Positions 52,010-61,354 of a DNA stretch of 64,000 bases are shown piece by piece. Source of the DNA: Lacinutrix sp. MedPE-SW (GTDB lineage Bacteria; Bacteroidota; Bacteroidia; Flavobacteriales; Flavobacteriaceae). How positions within the stretch are numbered: the first letter of the stretch is position 1; every line of letters starts with the position of its first letter. The position numbers were made by a program, and so were the translations under genes. The stretch covers positions 62,001 through 126,000 of the forward strand of contig NZ_MPCX01000003.1 in the NCBI RefSeq assembly GCF_001874145.1, given 5' to 3'. Under the pieces are notes generated by a model that searched no databases, was not told the origin of the DNA, and saw only the letters and a list, made by a program, of their open reading frames with translations.

Positions 52010-54949
52010 ATGAAAACAATTTTTAAAAGTGTACTATTCGTGTTATGTTTTATACCATTATTGGGTATTGCTCAAACAACGATTACAGGAACAGTAACAG
52101 AACAATCATCTTCACTACCGCTTCCTGGAGTGAATGTTATTGTAAAAGGTACAAACAATGGTACTGCTACAGACTTTGATGGTAAATATCAATTATCTGT
52201 TTCTAATGGAGATGTTTTAGAATTCTCTTTTTTAGGCTACATAAATCAGGAAGTAACATTCACAGGACAAACAACAATTAATATCGCTTTAGCCGAAGAT
52301 GCTTCACAGTTAGATGAAGTAGTAATTATTGGTTATGGTAGTGTTAAAAAGGAAGATTTAACAGGATCTGTTGATTTAATTAGTGAAAAAGATTTTAACG
52401 ATGGTCCAATCGTTTCTGCACAGCAACTTATTTCTGGTAAAATTGCCGGAGTTAATGTAAGTTCTGGCGGTGGTGCACCTGGTGAAGGACAAAACATTAC
52501 AATTCGTGGTATTGGTTCTTTATCATTAAATAGTTCTCCACTATATGTAATTGATGGATTACCAATTGACAATGGAGGAGTTGGTGGAAGCCGAAATCCT
52601 TTAAATCTTTTAAATCCAAATGACATAGAAAGTATTACTGTGCTAAAAGATGCTTCAGCCACTTCTATTTATGGTTCAAGAGGAGCAAATGGAGTAATCC
52701 TTGTAACTACAAAAAAAGGAAAAGACAGAGATTTTAAATTTAATTTAAGTACTAAAACTACTGTATACAATCCAGTAGACTATGTAGATGTTTTATCTGC
52801 ACAGCAATTTAGAAATATTGTGCCTTTAGACTCTAATGCAGATGCAGAGAGTATTGCTCTGTTAGGGAATTCTAATACAGACTGGCAAGATCAAATATAT
52901 CAAACAGCCTACGGTAAAGATCACAATTTTAGTGCATTAGGCAATGCTTTAGGTGTGCCAATGAGAGTTTCATTAGGTTACTCAGATCATGATGGTGTTT
53001 TAAAAGGTGACAATTTCGAGCGTTTAAATGCCTCACTTAGTCTTACTCCAAGTTTTTTAGATGAAAGTTTAAAAATTCAAATAAACGCGAAAGGTAGTTA
53101 TACCGAAAATCAATTCGCTAATAGAGGTGCTATTGGATCAGCTGTTGCTTTTGATCCAACACAATCCGTTTTTGATGAAACCTCTCCTTTTGGTGGTTAT
53201 TTTACTTGGATAGATCAAAGTACAGGACAACAAGCTGCATTAGCACCAACAAATCCTGTTGCATTATTGGATTTAGTTGAAGACTCTGCGGAAGTAAGAC
53301 GTTTTTTAGGAAACTTTAAAGCAGATTATACTCTGCCATTTTTTAAAGATATTACTGCAACAGTTAATGTTGGTTTAGACAAATCTAATAGTCATGGAAG
53401 AAATTCAACTTCTGAATTTATCCCAACTACTGACCCAACTTGGAATGGTTCATTCTCAAATTACAGACAAGAAGCAACTAACAAATTACTAGATGCTTAT
53501 CTAACTTACAATAACACTTTTAAAGACCTTCATAACTTAACAGCTGTTGTAGGTCACTCATACCAATCTTTCGAATACGATAACTTTAGTTATAACAGTG
53601 AAAATGAAGAAGATGGTCAACAGTTTGAATTTATCGACAAATCTAAAAACGTATTACTATCATACTTTGGTAGAGTAAACTATGATTTCGATAGTCGTTA
53701 TCTTTTAACAGCAACAGTTAGAGCAGATGCTTCATCAAAATTAAACCCAGACGATAGATGGGGAATTTTTCCTTCTGTTGCTTTAGCTTGGAACATTAGT
53801 AACGAAGAATTCATGGAAAACTCTGTATTCAATGACTTAAAATTTAGAGTTGGTTATGGTGAAGTTGGTAACGTTAATGGATTAGGAGACTATTTATTCC
53901 TTACCCGTTATACAGCAAGTACAGATACTGCTGGTTATCAATTTGGGTATAATAATGGAGTTCCTGCATTTTTTCAAACGTATAGACCTGAAGCTGTAAA
54001 CGATAATTTGAAGTGGGAAATAGGTCGTACTTTAAATGTTGGTTTAGATTTTAGTATATTAGATAGAAGAATAACTGGTCTATTTAACGCATATGTTAGA
54101 GAAACTCAAGATTTAATAGCCACATCTACTGTAGATCCATTTACGAATTTCTCTAACACGATTCAAGCTAACCTAGGAGATATGGAGAACAAAGGGATTG
54201 AAATTGGTTTAAACGTAATACCTGTTGAAACAGACAACTTTACATGGTCATTTAACTACAATGTAGCTATAAACGACAATACGGTTACTAGCTTACCAGG
54301 AGACCAACCAGTTGGTGGTATTTCTACAGGTGTAGGTACAAATGTACAAGTGCACAAAGAAGGTGAAACGCCATTTAGCTATTTAGTTTTTAAACAAGTG
54401 TATGATGCTAGTGGTCGACCAATAGAAGGAGCATATGCAGATTTAAATGGAGATAATGTAATTAATGACGACGACAAATATTTGTACAAAGATGCCTTAG
54501 CAGATGTAACAATGGGTTTCAATACAAATTTTAATTATAAAAAGTGGGATTTAGCTGTTGTAACAAGAGCTAGTATTGGTAATTATGTTTATAACGATGT
54601 TAACTCTTCTAGAGGTGCGCTTAATAACGTAGTACCAACAACCAATAATTATCTAACTAATTTAAGTTCAGATTTTTTAAATACTGGTTTCCTAGATACA
54701 ACTAATACAAATGCACTAAGTGACCACTTTGTTGAAGATGGCTCTTTCTTTAAAATTGATAATATAACTTTAGGCTACAATGCTAAAGGAATTTTAGAAG
54801 GCATTGATGCTAGATTTTATGGATCTGTACAAAATGTAGCTACTTTCACTAAATACGATGGTATTGATCCTGAGATTAGTGGTGGTATAGACAATAATTT
54901 TTATCCTAGACCACGATCTTTCGTATTAGGACTTAATGTTGATTTTTAA
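52010..54949 (+). CDS. susC: SusC-type TonB-dependent transporter
   Basis: This 979-residue outer-membrane transporter has signal peptide MKTIFKSVLFVLCFIPLLGIA. A carboxypeptidase-like beta domain follows (about 23-100, ITGTVTEQSSSLPLPGVNVI), then the TonB box region EVVIIGYGSVKKEDLTGSV and a plug domain with ISGKIAGVNV, IRGIGSLSLNSSPLYVIDG and the plug end SIYGSRGANGVILVTTKKGK (about 220-239). A 22-strand barrel ends in FVLGLNVDF. It imports maltooligosaccharides captured by the SusD-like partner. Length and domain order are normal. It starts the plus-strand arm, with susD 11 bases downstream. Confidence 0.96.
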   Translation: MKTIFKSVLFVLCFIPLLGIAQTTITGTVTEQSSSLPLPGVNVIVKGTNNGTATDFDGKYQLSVSNGDVLEFSFLGYINQEVTFTGQTTINIALAEDASQLDEVVIIGYGSVKKEDLTGSVDLISEKDFNDGPIVSAQQLISGKIAGVNVSSGGGAPGEGQNITIRGIGSLSLNSSPLYVIDGLPIDNGGVGGSRNPLNLLNPNDIESITVLKDASATSIYGSRGANGVILVTTKKGKDRDFKFNLSTKTTVYNPVDYVDVLSAQQFRNIVPLDSNADAESIALLGNSNTDWQDQIYQTAYGKDHNFSALGNALGVPMRVSLGYSDHDGVLKGDNFERLNASLSLTPSFLDESLKIQINAKGSYTENQFANRGAIGSAVAFDPTQSVFDETSPFGGYFTWIDQSTGQQAALAPTNPVALLDLVEDSAEVRRFLGNFKADYTLPFFKDITATVNVGLDKSNSHGRNSTSEFIPTTDPTWNGSFSNYRQEATNKLLDAYLTYNNTFKDLHNLTAVVGHSYQSFEYDNFSYNSENEEDGQQFEFIDKSKNVLLSYFGRVNYDFDSRYLLTATVRADASSKLNPDDRWGIFPSVALAWNISNEEFMENSVFNDLKFRVGYGEVGNVNGLGDYLFLTRYTASTDTAGYQFGYNNGVPAFFQTYRPEAVNDNLKWEIGRTLNVGLDFSILDRRITGLFNAYVRETQDLIATSTVDPFTNFSNTIQANLGDMENKGIEIGLNVIPVETDNFTWSFNYNVAINDNTVTSLPGDQPVGGISTGVGTNVQVHKEGETPFSYLVFKQVYDASGRPIEGAYADLNGDNVINDDDKYLYKDALADVTMGFNTNFNYKKWDLAVVTRASIGNYVYNDVNSSRGALNNVVPTTNNYLTNLSSDFLNTGFLDTTNTNALSDHFVEDGSFFKIDNITLGYNAKGILEGIDARFYGSVQNVATFTKYDGIDPEISGGIDNNFYPRPRSFVLGLNVDF

Positions 54950-54960
54950 AAAAATAAACT

Positions 54961-56535
54961 ATGAAAAATTTATTTAAACAATTCAATTATGTTTTTGCTT
55001 TACTATTTTTAGTAACTGCATGTCATGATGATTTAGATCAATCACCAATTGATCCAGACAGTTTCACCGAAGAAAACGTTTTTGCGAATGCAAACGAAGC
55101 AAAAGGAGCATTAGCGAAAGTATATGCCAGTTTAGCCTTAACAGGTCAAGCAGGTCCAGCTGGACAACCAGATTTAGCTAATATTGATGAAGGATTTTCT
55201 CAATATTCTAGAATGTTATTTAATCTTAATGAGTTAACAACAGATAATGCTGTAGTTGCTTGGGGAGATGCTGGCTTGCAAGATTTACACGGTTTATACT
55301 GGACATCTAGTAATGATTTTACAGATGCTATGTATAATAGGTTAGCGCAATCTGTTTCTTTTTCTAATTCATTTATAGAAAATGCAACAGGCTTGAGCGA
55401 TGACATTGTAACTCAATACATTGCCGAAGCTCGTTTTATAAGAGCATTTGCCTATTACAACTTGATAGATTTGTTTGGAGATGTTCCTTTAGTAACAGAA
55501 ATCGCAACTACATTACCAGTTCAAAATTCAAGACAGGAAATTTTCAATTTTGTTGAAGCTGAATTGTTAGAGATTCAAAATCAATTAGCACCATCAGGAT
55601 CAAATGAATATGGTAGAGTAGACGAAGTTGCTGCTTGGGCATTATTATCTAAACTATATTTAAATGCAGAAGTTTGGATAGGAGAATCATTATATGATGA
55701 ATCCGTAACATTTTCAAACAACGTAATTACATCTTCCTATAGTATTAACACTACAGATGCTAATAATAATGGATCAGCATACGATGAATTATTTTTAGCT
55801 GATAACGATGTAAACGGAGCTCAAAACGAATTTATTTTCACACTTAATTTTGATGGACTAAATAGTCAAACGTATGGAGGTACAACTTTTTTAGTTCATG
55901 CATCTATTGGAGGAAGTATGGATCCAACAATTTACGGAGTAAATGGTGGTTGGGGAGGATTAAGAACCACCAGCGCACTAGTAAACAAAATGGAACCTGG
56001 TGATTCTAGAGCTTTATTTTTTACAGATGATCAAAATTTAGAAATTCAAGATATCACTTCGTTTAGCGATGGTTATGCAGTTACTAAATTTAAAAATATA
56101 AAATCAGATGGTACACAAGGTAGTGATGCTTCAGGAGAATTTGTTGATACAGACCTTCCTTTAATAAGGCTATCTGAAATATATTTAAATTATGCCGAAG
56201 CTACCTTAAGAGGCGGAAACGGAAGTCCATCTATAGCATTAGATGTAGTAAACAAATTAAGAGAGAGAGCTTATGGCGACACCTCTGGAAATATTACAAC
56301 TGGAGATTTAACTTTAGACTTCATTCTTGACGAAAGAGCTAGAGAACTTTATTGGGAAGGACAACGTCGTACAGATTTAGTAAGGTATAATTACTTTACT
56401 ACTAACAGTTATTTATGGCCTTTTAAAGGTGATGTATCACAAGGAACATCTGTAGGTGATTTTAGAAACTTGTTTCCTATTCCTACTAATACAATTTTGT
56501 CTAATCCTAACCTACAACAAAATCCAGGTTATTAA
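54961..56535 (+). CDS. susD: SusD-type starch-binding lipoprotein
   Basis: This is a 524-residue surface lipoprotein (LLFLVTAC, Cys21) of the SusD/RagB family. The family pattern is seen: FTEENVFANANEAKGALAKV, then the TPR-like helical core with AEARFIRAFAYYNLIDLFGDV, ALLSKLYLNAE, LIRLSEIYLNYAEATLRGG (about 400-418) and the C-terminal ILDERARELYWEGQRRTDLV. It caps SusC and binds malto-oligosaccharide. It lies between susC (11-base gap) and the SusE/F-like gene (19-base gap). Confidence 0.96.
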   Translation: MKNLFKQFNYVFALLFLVTACHDDLDQSPIDPDSFTEENVFANANEAKGALAKVYASLALTGQAGPAGQPDLANIDEGFSQYSRMLFNLNELTTDNAVVAWGDAGLQDLHGLYWTSSNDFTDAMYNRLAQSVSFSNSFIENATGLSDDIVTQYIAEARFIRAFAYYNLIDLFGDVPLVTEIATTLPVQNSRQEIFNFVEAELLEIQNQLAPSGSNEYGRVDEVAAWALLSKLYLNAEVWIGESLYDESVTFSNNVITSSYSINTTDANNNGSAYDELFLADNDVNGAQNEFIFTLNFDGLNSQTYGGTTFLVHASIGGSMDPTIYGVNGGWGGLRTTSALVNKMEPGDSRALFFTDDQNLEIQDITSFSDGYAVTKFKNIKSDGTQGSDASGEFVDTDLPLIRLSEIYLNYAEATLRGGNGSPSIALDVVNKLRERAYGDTSGNITTGDLTLDFILDERARELYWEGQRRTDLVRYNYFTTNSYLWPFKGDVSQGTSVGDFRNLFPIPTNTILSNPNLQQNPGY

Positions 56536-56554
56536 TTAATAAAAAATTAAAATA

Positions 56555-57886
56555 ATGAAAAATTTTATAAAAATATCCGCTTTATTTATTGCTATCTTAG
56601 TTGGATTTACTTCGTGTGAAGACGATGAAAAACTAGAATTCATTGCAGCTCCTCAAGGTGAATTTGAATTAACAAATACTTTTTTATCTGAGTATGTTTT
56701 ACCAGCAGAAAGTACTACAGACAACAACATAGGAGCTGTATTTGCTTTTAATCCTGCAGATTTTGACATACAAACAAATATTTCTTATGAATTACAATCT
56801 TCTATAAATGGAGATTTTTCAGATGCTACTGTTGTTAATACTTTATCAAGTGATAACAACCAAATAGATGTTTCTATAGGCACATTAAAAACATTAGCAG
56901 AAGAGTACGGAATAATTGCTCCAGATTCTGGTGTTTTAAACTTTAGAGTACGTGCTTTCCCAGGTGATAGTTCTTCTTCTACAGAAGTATTTACACCAAT
57001 ACAACAGATATTAGTCACTCTATTAGAAGAGCAAGCTGGTGGATCAGGTTCAGGAATAGAACCTGTAAGCTGGGGAATTGTAGGTTCTGGTTACAATAAC
57101 TGGGGAGCTTATGAAGATCAAACTTTTTATTCTACTTCAGAGTCTAACGTTTTTGTAACATATGCAACATTATTAGATGGAGAAATTAAATTTAGAGAAA
57201 ATGACGATTGGGCTAGTGATTTTGGAGACGATGGAGCAGATGGAACTTTAGATGCTGGTGGAGCAAATATTGTAGTAACTGCTGGTACATATAAAATTAC
57301 AATGAATTTAAATGACAATACGTACACTATCGAACCATTTTCATGGGGAGTTGTAGGTTCTGGATACAATGATTGGGGAGCATCACCTGATGCAAAATTT
57401 TACTATGATTATGTAACAGATACATTTAAAGTTGGTGTGAGATTAGTTGATGGAGAAATAAAATTCAGACAAAACAACGAATGGACTACAGATTTTGGAG
57501 ACTCTGGAGCAGATGGAACTTTAGATGCTGGCGGAGATAACATTGTTGTAACTGCAGGACATTATACTATTACTTTAGATTTTAATGCTAGTACATATAC
57601 TATTGAAGCTGCAGATTTATACGGTATTGTTGGTTCTGGATATAATGATTGGGGAGCAACACAAGATTTTACTTTAACACCTTTAAGTAATGATATTTGG
57701 GTTGGAGATATAGTAAACCTTGTAAATGGAGAAATTAAATTTAGAGTTAATGATGCTTGGGATACAGATTTTGGAGATACTGGAGCAGATGGAACTTTAG
57801 ATGCTGGCGGTGATAATATTGCTGTAACAGCAGGAAGCTATAGAGTAAAATTAGATATCGCTAATGGCACTTATGCTATAAACTAA
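56555..57886 (+). CDS. SusE/SusF-like surface starch-binding lipoprotein with three tandem modules
   Basis: This is a 443-residue lipoprotein (LVGFTSC, Cys21). The N-terminal SusE domain (about 22-165, with NTFLSEYVLPA and a Ser/Gly-rich linker GGSGSG) is followed by three near-identical starch-binding modules of about 91 residues each. All three contain VGSGYN(N/D)WGA, GEIKFR and DFGD(D/S/T)GADGTLDAGG. Aromatic residues in the WGA loops are probable glucan contacts. The repeats are close at DNA level too, with an identical 20-base word recurring at 57239, 57512 and 57788. A terminator follows the gene. Confidence 0.93.
   Translation: MKNFIKISALFIAILVGFTSCEDDEKLEFIAAPQGEFELTNTFLSEYVLPAESTTDNNIGAVFAFNPADFDIQTNISYELQSSINGDFSDATVVNTLSSDNNQIDVSIGTLKTLAEEYGIIAPDSGVLNFRVRAFPGDSSSSTEVFTPIQQILVTLLEEQAGGSGSGIEPVSWGIVGSGYNNWGAYEDQTFYSTSESNVFVTYATLLDGEIKFRENDDWASDFGDDGADGTLDAGGANIVVTAGTYKITMNLNDNTYTIEPFSWGVVGSGYNDWGASPDAKFYYDYVTDTFKVGVRLVDGEIKFRQNNEWTTDFGDSGADGTLDAGGDNIVVTAGHYTITLDFNASTYTIEAADLYGIVGSGYNDWGATQDFTLTPLSNDIWVGDIVNLVNGEIKFRVNDAWDTDFGDTGADGTLDAGGDNIAVTAGSYRVKLDIANGTYAIN
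57067..57883 (+). repeat. Triplicated starch-binding module coding repeat
   Basis: Three tandem units start near 57067, 57340 and 57619. The word GATGGAACTTTAGATGCTGG occurs exactly at 57239, 57512 and 57788, spaced 273 and 276 bases apart. The DNA-level identity points to recent duplication within the gene. Confidence 0.85.
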
Positions 57887-57910
57887 CAATACACATTATT
57901 CCTTAAACAA

Positions 57911-57946
57911 AAGGCTGCATTTATACGCTAATTGCAGCCTTTTTTA
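57911..57946 (+). terminator. Terminator/attenuator between SusE/F-like and amylase genes
   Basis: A 9-bp stem, AAGGCTGCA (57911-57919) with TGCAGCCTT (57933-57941), is followed by a T-run. The amylase ATG at 57959 is only 12 bases later, so no promoter fits between. Confidence 0.85.
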
Positions 57947-57958
57947 TAAACTATTATT

Positions 57959-60844
57959 ATGAAAAACAAATTACTTTTATTTTTTACACTTCTTAGTTAC
58001 AGCGTTTTAGCTCAGCAACAGAATGTAAACTATACTATTTCTCCTAATGTTTTTGAAGAAAATGAAACCATAACAATTACAATAGAAGGCAACAGTATTA
58101 ATGAAGCAACATGGAATATAACAAACAACTCCTTATACTTATGGGCTTGGTCTTTCGATTTAAATCTCGATAATATTCAAAACTGTCCTACAAATGGAGA
58201 TTGGACAAATTCAAACGAAACAAATAAATTAACCTATAATAGCGGTAACGATACCTACACTATTTCTTTTGTACCAAGTACATTTTATAATAGAACAAGC
58301 ATAGGTAGAATTGGTTTTCTAATTAAAGCAAAAGATGGTACTGGAGACAAAAAATCTCAAGACATATTAGCAGATGTAGGAGCTTTTCAAGTAATACAAA
58401 ACGCACCAGAATCAAATTCAACTACAATTCTAAACTCTGGAGACAACTTAACTATAGATGCTCAAAATACTGGTGGCAACGCAAATTATACTTTAAGAGC
58501 AAATGGTATTGTTATAAATACTCAAACAAACATATCAACATACAATTATACAGATACAAATATTACTGAAAACAAAAATTACGAATTAGAAGTAAATCAA
58601 AATGGTAATATCGTTATTAACACTTTCCAAACTATGGTAGATCCTGGAAATAATATTGCCGTGATGCCAACAGACTATCAAGATGGTATCACCTATTTAA
58701 GCGACACAGAAGCCGTTTTAGTTTTATATGCTACAGGGAAAGACTTCGTTTACGTTGCTGGTAGTTTTAATAATTGGCAGCCAGATTCTTCTTACGCCAT
58801 GAAAAAGGATCCAACTAGAAATAATAAATTTTGGTTAGAGCTTACAGGTTTAACACCTGGACAAATAGAAACATATCAATATTGGGTTGTAGACAAAACA
58901 CCTATAGCAAATTCACCAGTATTAGTTAAAACTGCAGATCCTTATTCTACTTTAGTATTATCGCCTTTTGATGATCCATATATTCCAGCTAACACGTATC
59001 CAAACTTACCTGCATATCCTGCTGGCCAAGAAAGAGAAGTAACTGTATTACAAACAGGGCAAACACCATACGCTTGGCAGGTAACAAATTTTCAAAAACC
59101 TAAAAAAGAAGATTTAGTAATCTACGAGGTCTTAATAAGAGATTTTGATGCCGATAGGAACTTTCAAGATTTAATAGATAAAATAGATTATTTCAAAAAC
59201 CTAAATATTAATGCTATTCAACTTATGCCTGTAATGGAATTTGAAGGAAACGAAAGTTGGGGATATAATACGTCTTTTCACATGGCATTAGATAAGTATT
59301 ATGGCACAGAAGACAAGTTTAAAGAACTTGTAGATGTTTTTCACCAAAACGGAATTGCAGTTATTTTAGATGTCGCTTTAAATCATGCCTTTGGTAGAAA
59401 CCCAATGGTTCGTATGTGGATGAATGATCCAGATAATGATGGTTGGGGAGAACCAAGTAGTGAAAATCCGTATTTTAATGAGGTAGCATTACACAGCTAT
59501 AACGTTGGTTCAGATTTTGACCATTCTAACCCAAGAACTCAAGATTATGTAAAACGTGTAATTGAACACTGGATAAACAATTTTAATATAGATGGTTTCC
59601 GTTGGGATTTAACAAAAGGATTTACTCAACAATGTACTGCCAGTGACGAAGCCTGCACAAACGCATACCAGTCAGATCGTGTTGCTGTACTAAAAAGCTA
59701 TGCAGATCATTCTTGGGTACAAGATGACACGCACTATGTAATTTTCGAACATTTAGGTGGTAATCAAGAAGAGAAAGAATGGGCAGACTATAGAGTTAAT
59801 GAAAACAAAGGCATCATGCTATGGGGAAAAATGACCAATAATTATAACCAATTAACAATGGGTTATAACTCAGATAATGATATTAGTGGCATTGGTCACG
59901 AAAGTAGAAACTTTAACGAACCAAGATTAGTGGGTTATGCCGAAAGTCATGACGAAGAACGTTTAATGTACAAAAACTTACAATTTGGTAACCAAACTAA
60001 TACTGCTCACGATGTGCAAGATTTAAACACAGCATTATCAAGAATGTCTGCTTTAGGAGCTGTAACTTTAACTATTCCAGGACCAAAAATGATATGGCAT
60101 TTTGGTGCTTTAGGAATGGAAAATTCCATTTTCACTTGTAATAATGGCACTGTAAACGAACCTGGAGATGCAGATGGAAGCGGAGATTGTAAATTAGACA
60201 CAAAACCTCAACCACAGTGGACAAATAATTGGCTTGCAGATGCTAATAGAAATAAAATTTATAACGATTGGGCAAGAATAAATATTTTAAAAACCGAAGA
60301 AGCTGTTTTTGAAGGCGACTATTCTATAAACCAAACAGATAATAGTTTAACGCCAAAAATTTATATTTGGGATGATACATTACCAACTACAGAACTTAAA
60401 AACGTTGTAATTTTAGCAAATTTTGATGTAAGCAATCAAAATATTACACCTAACTTCCCATACACAGGAATTTGGTACGATTTAATGGATCCTACAGGAA
60501 ACACAACCATTAATGTAACAAACGTTAATACACCAATACCTGTTGATGCTGGACAATTTAAAATGTACGGAAACCAAAATTCTCAAACACTATCTACAAT
60601 AGATTATAATTTGAATAATGAATTAACACTATACCCTAATCCTGCAAACAACACATTTGCAATTAGTAAAAAAGCAACTGTTTTAGAAATTTATAATATT
60701 TCTGGTAAACTTATAAAACGCTTTAAAGGTGATTTTATTGAGAACACATCATTTAGTATTAGTGATATTACTCAAGGTATTTACATTGTAAAAACCCAAA
60801 ATAATTTAGGAGCAACTTCTACCACTAAACTTATAAAGTTGTAA
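57959..60844 (+). CDS. Secreted GH13 alpha-amylase with T9SS sorting domain
   Basis: This is a 961-residue extracellular amylase with signal MKNKLLLFFTLLSYSVLAQ. An N-terminal beta domain (about 20-150) is followed by an E-set/CBM48-like module (about 232-330, FVYVAGSFNNWQPDSS). The GH13 barrel has region I ILDVALNHAF (Asp471), II GFRWDLTKGF with nucleophile D550, III IFEHLG with acid E597, and IV ESHDEER with D665. The last about 75 residues (LYPNPANNTFAI through KLIKL) are a type A type IX secretion sorting domain, so it is exported or surface-attached like SusG in function. A terminator before it suggests readthrough expression. Confidence 0.94.
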   Translation: MKNKLLLFFTLLSYSVLAQQQNVNYTISPNVFEENETITITIEGNSINEATWNITNNSLYLWAWSFDLNLDNIQNCPTNGDWTNSNETNKLTYNSGNDTYTISFVPSTFYNRTSIGRIGFLIKAKDGTGDKKSQDILADVGAFQVIQNAPESNSTTILNSGDNLTIDAQNTGGNANYTLRANGIVINTQTNISTYNYTDTNITENKNYELEVNQNGNIVINTFQTMVDPGNNIAVMPTDYQDGITYLSDTEAVLVLYATGKDFVYVAGSFNNWQPDSSYAMKKDPTRNNKFWLELTGLTPGQIETYQYWVVDKTPIANSPVLVKTADPYSTLVLSPFDDPYIPANTYPNLPAYPAGQEREVTVLQTGQTPYAWQVTNFQKPKKEDLVIYEVLIRDFDADRNFQDLIDKIDYFKNLNINAIQLMPVMEFEGNESWGYNTSFHMALDKYYGTEDKFKELVDVFHQNGIAVILDVALNHAFGRNPMVRMWMNDPDNDGWGEPSSENPYFNEVALHSYNVGSDFDHSNPRTQDYVKRVIEHWINNFNIDGFRWDLTKGFTQQCTASDEACTNAYQSDRVAVLKSYADHSWVQDDTHYVIFEHLGGNQEEKEWADYRVNENKGIMLWGKMTNNYNQLTMGYNSDNDISGIGHESRNFNEPRLVGYAESHDEERLMYKNLQFGNQTNTAHDVQDLNTALSRMSALGAVTLTIPGPKMIWHFGALGMENSIFTCNNGTVNEPGDADGSGDCKLDTKPQPQWTNNWLADANRNKIYNDWARINILKTEEAVFEGDYSINQTDNSLTPKIYIWDDTLPTTELKNVVILANFDVSNQNITPNFPYTGIWYDLMDPTGNTTINVTNVNTPIPVDAGQFKMYGNQNSQTLSTIDYNLNNELTLYPNPANNTFAISKKATVLEIYNISGKLIKRFKGDFIENTSFSISDITQGIYIVKTQNNLGATSTTKLIKL

Positions 60845-60879
60845 ACTATTTTATTTCAGATAACCTCTGAAACTTTAAA

Positions 60880-60906
60880 AGCCACTCAAATGAGTGGCTT
60901 TTTTTA
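60880..60906 (+). terminator. Terminator after the secreted amylase gene
   Basis: AGCCACTCA pairs with TGAGTGGCT around a 2-base loop, followed by seven T. It lies 35 bases past the amylase stop. Confidence 0.88.
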
Positions 60907-60999
60907 TAGAAAAAAAAACAAGATTAACAACCTCTATTTCAATAATATAATCGCATAAAACAAAAAATCCCAATACAATTAAGTATCAGGATTTTGTTG

Positions 61000-61072
61000 T
61001 TGGCCCACTAGGGCTCGAACCTAGACTCTTCGGTACCAAAAACCGACGTGTTGCCAGTTACACCATAGGCCA
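61000..61072 (-). tRNA. trnQ: tRNA-Gln (anticodon UUG)
   Basis: A full cloverleaf reads on the minus strand. The acceptor stem is TGGCCTA/TGGGCCA (one G-U pair), the D stem GTGT/ACAC with the GG of the loop, and the anticodon stem TCGGT/ACCGA enclosing loop TTTTGGT with anticodon TTG. The T loop contains GTTCGAG. The CCA end is not encoded, so it must be added after transcription. Confidence 0.96.
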
Positions 61073-61354
61073 GTGTTTCTAACAGGTTGCAAATTTAAAA
61101 CAAAGTTTTATTTGAGCAAACATTTTATAGAAAAAAAATATAAAAAATATAATCTTTGTTTTAAAACACCGTTAATGGTAATGATATTAAGTAACAAATA
61201 GAATATTAACTTTCCCTTTGTATTATTATATATTTATTGTTTTAATATTACATCTAAAATTTAATAGCTACTATTTAAGCTGCTATAGGCTTAATTGTTA
61301 TGCTCATTTCATATTTATTAGTAAATTCGCCATAGTATATAATTTATCTTGTTT
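61073..61354. other. AT-rich gap before the DUF2723 gene
   Basis: The 282-base gap holds the tRNA promoter at its left end. Near its right end is a weak promoter-like TAAATTCG at 61322-61329, 26 bases before the ATG. Nothing else is evident in it. Confidence 0.4.
61090..61119 (-). promoter_or_regulatory. Promoter of tRNA-Gln
   Basis: On the minus strand TTG (61117-61119), exactly 19 bases and TAAATTTG (61090-61097) match the Bacteroidota sigma-factor consensus perfectly. The tRNA begins 18 bases downstream. Confidence 0.7.
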
